NCBI GenBank assembly: GCA_902783735.1
Contig: CACZSE010000106.1
Coordinates: 1 to 6,825, forward strand
Length of the DNA stretch: 6,825 bases
Origin: an uncultured Lachnospiraceae bacterium
GTDB taxonomy: Bacteria; Bacillota; Clostridia; Lachnospirales; Lachnospiraceae
Direction of reading: 5' to 3'
Shown: positions 6,699 through 6,825 of the stretch, piece by piece
Numbering within the stretch: position 1 is the stretch's first letter
Layout: each line of letters begins with the position of its first letter
Translations under genes and position numbers: made by a program
The notes under the pieces: model-generated
Told to the model about the DNA's origin: nothing
Database searches by the model: none
The model's input: only the letters and a program-made list of their open reading frames with translations

Positions 6699-6711
6699 AA
6701 CATATTATCCT

Positions 6712-6737
6712 AAAAAGCCTGTGATCACAGGCTTTTT
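6712..6737. terminator. Perfectly palindromic, bidirectional intrinsic terminator
   Basis: The 26 nt from 6712 to 6737 equal their own reverse complement. A-tract AAAAA is followed by the stem GCCTGT/ACAGGC around a GATC tetraloop, then TTTTT. It can fold and terminate on either strand. It closes the small membrane-protein unit. No opposing gene is visible within the window on the right, where the next gene also runs on +. Confidence 0.9.
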
Positions 6738-6740
6738 ATT

Positions 6741-6768
6741 TTGCAATATTTTGGAAAGGTCATATAAT
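6741..6768 (+). promoter_or_regulatory. Sigma-A type promoter for the downstream gene
   Basis: TTGCAA (6741-6746, four of six matching TTGACA) and a consensus TATAAT (6763-6768) are separated by 16 nt. They lie just after the terminator and about 22 nt before the GTG start, so the transcript leader would be short and leaves little room for a riboswitch. Confidence 0.65.
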
Positions 6769-6790
6769 AGTCCTTGGAGGAAATATAAAC

Positions 6791-6825
6791 GTGAACGAAG
6801 CATTACTTAAACTATACGCCATAAC
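6791..6825 (+). CDS. Start of an unidentified gene, cut by the window edge
   Basis: A GTG start at 6791 follows GGAGG (6776-6780) with a 10-nt spacer and has its own promoter and an upstream terminator, so it begins a new transcription unit. Only MNEALLKLYAIT can be read. The LYAIT ending recalls the first strand of thiamine-phosphate synthase (ThiE), which often reads LYAVTDR or LYAITDR near the N-terminus. Twelve residues are too few to assign it, and no product is claimed. The frame stays open to the window end. Confidence 0.6.
   Translation, partial: MNEALLKLYAI

Overview
The window reads as a Gram-positive Clostridia chromosome segment, most likely Lachnospiraceae (Butyrivibrio/Roseburia-like). 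This is inferred from moderately AT-rich coding DNA, frequent AGA and ATA codons, strong GGAGG-type ribosome binding sites, short U-tailed hairpin terminators, and protein family types common in motile gut or rumen Firmicutes. No tRNA, rRNA, CRISPR array or mobile element was seen. Every supported gene lies on the + strand.

Positions 1-5820 carry a surface-glycan or pseudaminic-acid block. In order it holds the 3' part of pseB (UDP-GlcNAc 4,6-dehydratase/5-epimerase), pseC (PLP aminotransferase), pseG (UDP-sugar hydrolase), a GT-A family 2 glycosyltransferase, and an ABC exporter of the PglK lipid-linked-oligosaccharide flippase type. PseB makes the 4-keto-6-deoxy-L-sugar nucleotide and PseC aminates it. 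A PseH acetyltransferase, not in view, should acetylate it, and PseG then removes UDP. PseI and PseF (condensation with PEP, CMP activation) are also not in view and should lie upstream of position 1 or elsewhere. The glycosyltransferase and flippase-like exporter suggest that the nonulosonic acid, or a glycan containing it, is built on a lipid carrier and moved across the membrane. Flagellin glycosylation, the classic use of Pse, cannot be excluded. A strong hairpin terminator sits between pseB and pseC. From pseC onward the genes are tightly packed: a 21-nt gap, a 10-nt overlap, then a 3-nt gap.

Positions 5821-6737 form a separate small unit: a 123-nt spacer with candidate promoter elements and an inverted repeat, two short membrane-protein genes (132 and 105 aa) with excellent ribosome binding sites, and a perfectly palindromic terminator. 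The two proteins look like a conserved, uncharacterised pair. They are the best candidate here for undescribed biology, and no function is assigned.

Positions 6738-6825 hold a good promoter, a ribosome binding site and the first 12 codons of a GTG-started gene that runs off the window. Its few residues weakly resemble the start of thiamine-phosphate synthase.
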